Assembly (NCBI RefSeq): GCF_001678755.1
Contig: NZ_LZDS01000004.1
Location: 47,853 to 111,852 of the forward strand
Direction: 5' to 3'
Source: Acinetobacter gandensis
Lineage (GTDB): Bacteria; Pseudomonadota; Gammaproteobacteria; Pseudomonadales; Moraxellaceae
Length of the DNA: 64,000 nucleotides
Positions 63,054 through 64,000 of this stretch are shown piece by piece (positions within the stretch are counted from its first letter, which is position 1; every line of letters begins with the position of its first letter). A program made the position numbers and the translations under genes. Below the pieces are notes generated by a model. The model did not search any database. It was not told the DNA's origin and worked only from the letters and a program-made list of their open reading frames with translations.

Positions 63054-63641
63054 TTAGCGCTTAAAGCGTAAAAGTTTTGTAGGGCTAAGTAAGGCATCTA
63101 AGGGTTGATCCCAGGCTTCTCGATGTAAGCTTTGCGTTATAAATTGAAAATCGTGTGCAAGACCGAGGCGTATTGGCTTTCTGGGGGCGGTGGCTAATGT
63201 TTTGTCATAAAAACCGCCACCCATACCGATACGCGTTCCGACTGGATCACACGCAAGCAAAGGCATAATTAATAAATCGAGGTGGGATACATGAAAACCT
63301 CGTGAGGCCATCGGTTCTTTCATACCAAGTGGGTGGTGTGAAAAGCGTTTGTTATAGTATTGATTTCGCGAAATTTTGACCCAAACTAGTTGCTGATTCA
63401 TGTTGCAAATCATGGGAAGGAAGACTTGTTTACCCTGTAAAAAGCACAGATCAATTATTTTTTGAGTATGTATTTCACCAAAAGCATGTAAATAAATCCC
63501 AACTTTATTAGAGGATTTAAAAATAGAATGTCTGATTAATTTATATGCAGTTTTTGACTCAGACTGTTTATGACTCAACATAGAAACTTGGCGACGACGT
63601 TGCCTTAAAGTTTTACGTAAAGTTTGGGTATTTAATTCCAT
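63054..63641 (-). CDS. 5-formyltetrahydrofolate cyclo-ligase
   Basis: A 195-residue enzyme that converts 5-formyl-THF to 5,10-methenyl-THF with ATP, feeding the folate pool used by FolD. The N-terminal R-Q-R-R-R-Q-V-S and the C-terminal signature G-M-G-G-G-F-Y-D-K-T-L are typical of the YgfA/MTHFS family. The ATG at 63641 is preferred over a TTG at 63668, though neither has a clear ribosome-binding site. No 6S RNA gene, which lies upstream of this gene in E. coli, could be recognised before the IS element. Confidence 0.9.
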   Translation of the reverse strand: MELNTQTLRKTLRQRRRQVSMLSHKQSESKTAYKLIRHSIFKSSNKVGIYLHAFGEIHTQKIIDLCFLQGKQVFLPMICNMNQQLVWVKISRNQYYNKRFSHHPLGMKEPMASRGFHVSHLDLLIMPLLACDPVGTRIGMGGGFYDKTLATAPRKPIRLGLAHDFQFITQSLHREAWDQPLDALLSPTKLLRFKR

Positions 63642-63817
63642 AATAGAAGTAGGGAAATAATCAGTCAAAGGTAAGAAATATACTAACCCGCTAAACCTCG
63701 GTTTGTCCTATTAATTTTTCTATAGCTACTGAGAATGCTTAAAAATAATAAACATTAATAAATTTACCATTTGTTAAATATTGAAGGAAAGCTAAACCGA
63801 AGCTTTGTATTTATAAC

Positions 63818-64000
63818 GGCTTTGTTGCACAAACCTATCTGTAAAGGCTTTTTCAGCGATATAATTTTCAAATGAAGAAGCCTACACACAAAATCTACCG
63901 CACAACCAATTGGCCCGCATATAACCGAGCACTTATGAGTCGCGGAAATATTGCCATTTGGTTTGATCCTGCTACGCAATGGTATGCGCCATCAAAAGGC
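63818..64000 (+). mobile_element. left end of an IS5-family (IS903-like) insertion sequence, cut by the window edge
   Basis: The terminal inverted repeat begins GGCTTTGTTGCACAAA at 63818, typical of IS903-group ends in Acinetobacter. A transposase start follows 54 bp later. The right end and the target-site duplication are outside the window; the nine bases before the end are ATTTATAAC. Confidence 0.85.
63872..64000 (+). CDS. IS5-family transposase (5' part only)
   Basis: The first 43 codons of a transposase, starting M-K-K-P-T-H-K-I-Y-R-T-T-N-W-P-A and continuing N-R-A-L-M-S-R-G-N-I-A-I-W-F-D. This is the DDE transposase start common to IS903-type elements of Acinetobacter. The gene runs past the end of the window, so completeness cannot be judged. 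Confidence 0.88.
   Translation, partial: MKKPTHKIYRTTNWPAYNRALMSRGNIAIWFDPATQWYAPSKG

Noticed and set aside
63669..63817. A possible 6S RNA gene (ssrS) before the formyl-THF cyclo-ligase gene
   Set aside because: E. coli has ssrS upstream of this gene, but the 149 bp available are shorter than 6S RNA and show no central-bubble hairpin that I could recognise.

Overview
The window reads as a stretch of Acinetobacter chromosome. The signs are low GC with very AT-rich intergenic regions, a GTP-type PEP carboxykinase, the order gltA / sdhCDAB / sucAB-lpd / sucCD, a PBP2 of the Acinetobacter type with an Ala/Asn/Gln-rich tail, and many small secreted proteins that look genus-specific. The species cannot be fixed from sequence alone. 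There is no prophage, CRISPR array or obvious defence island. The only clear mobile DNA is the left end of an IS5-family (IS903-like) element at the right edge.

Layout. 0-3.6 kb: a three-gene overlapping operon (ferritin-like diiron protein of the 'metal-dependent hydrolase' family, SDR oxidoreductase, Baeyer-Villiger-type flavin monooxygenase). 3.8-18.2 kb: TCA-cycle block, with gltA on the minus strand divergent from sdhCDAB, sucA-sucB-lpd and sucCD; the sucA leader and the sucB-lpd junction carry strong RNA hairpins. 18.5-22.7 kb: secreted protein, flotillin plus its YqiJ-like membrane partner, and an unknown protein. 23-25.7 kb: cysD-cysN (sulfate activation), separated by a palindromic repeat; CysN has a vestigial-looking APS-kinase tail. 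25.9-31.6 kb: small secreted proteins, a padR operon, thioredoxin-like protein, quinone reductase, tRNA-Cys/tRNA-Leu, folD and a methyltransferase. 31.7-35.2 kb: a lipoprotein and two paralogous MHS-type transporters, the second broken by a one-base frameshift. 35.5-41.6 kb: glpD, an unknown protein, pckG, a lipid kinase and a metallophosphoesterase. 41.7-47.4 kb: groES-groL with a sigma-32-type promoter, an NlpE-like lipoprotein, an acyltransferase, a TSUP permease and small lipoproteins. 47.4-54.8 kb: rsmD-mrdA, DUF445, adk, nth-rsxB. 55-63.7 kb: gdhA, META/DUF4377 lipoprotein, DODA-type dioxygenase, rlmH, M28 peptidase, lon, 5-formyl-THF cyclo-ligase. 63.8 kb to the end: IS5-family element.

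How the genes work together. Citrate synthase, 2-oxoglutarate dehydrogenase (SucA, SucB, Lpd), succinyl-CoA synthetase and succinate dehydrogenase cover much of the TCA cycle. PckG (gluconeogenesis), GdhA (2-oxoglutarate to glutamate) and GlpD (glycerol-3-phosphate into respiration) connect to it. GroESL and Lon are the proteostasis genes, both behind heat-shock-like promoters. Most of the rest is housekeeping.

No wholly new multi-gene system is evident. The best leads are the structured sucA leader, the terminator-shaped hairpin against the lpd ribosome-binding site, the diiron/SDR/monooxygenase operon, the P-loop-less APS-kinase-like tail of CysN, a hairpin array at 60.1 kb, and a two-site direct repeat in front of padR.
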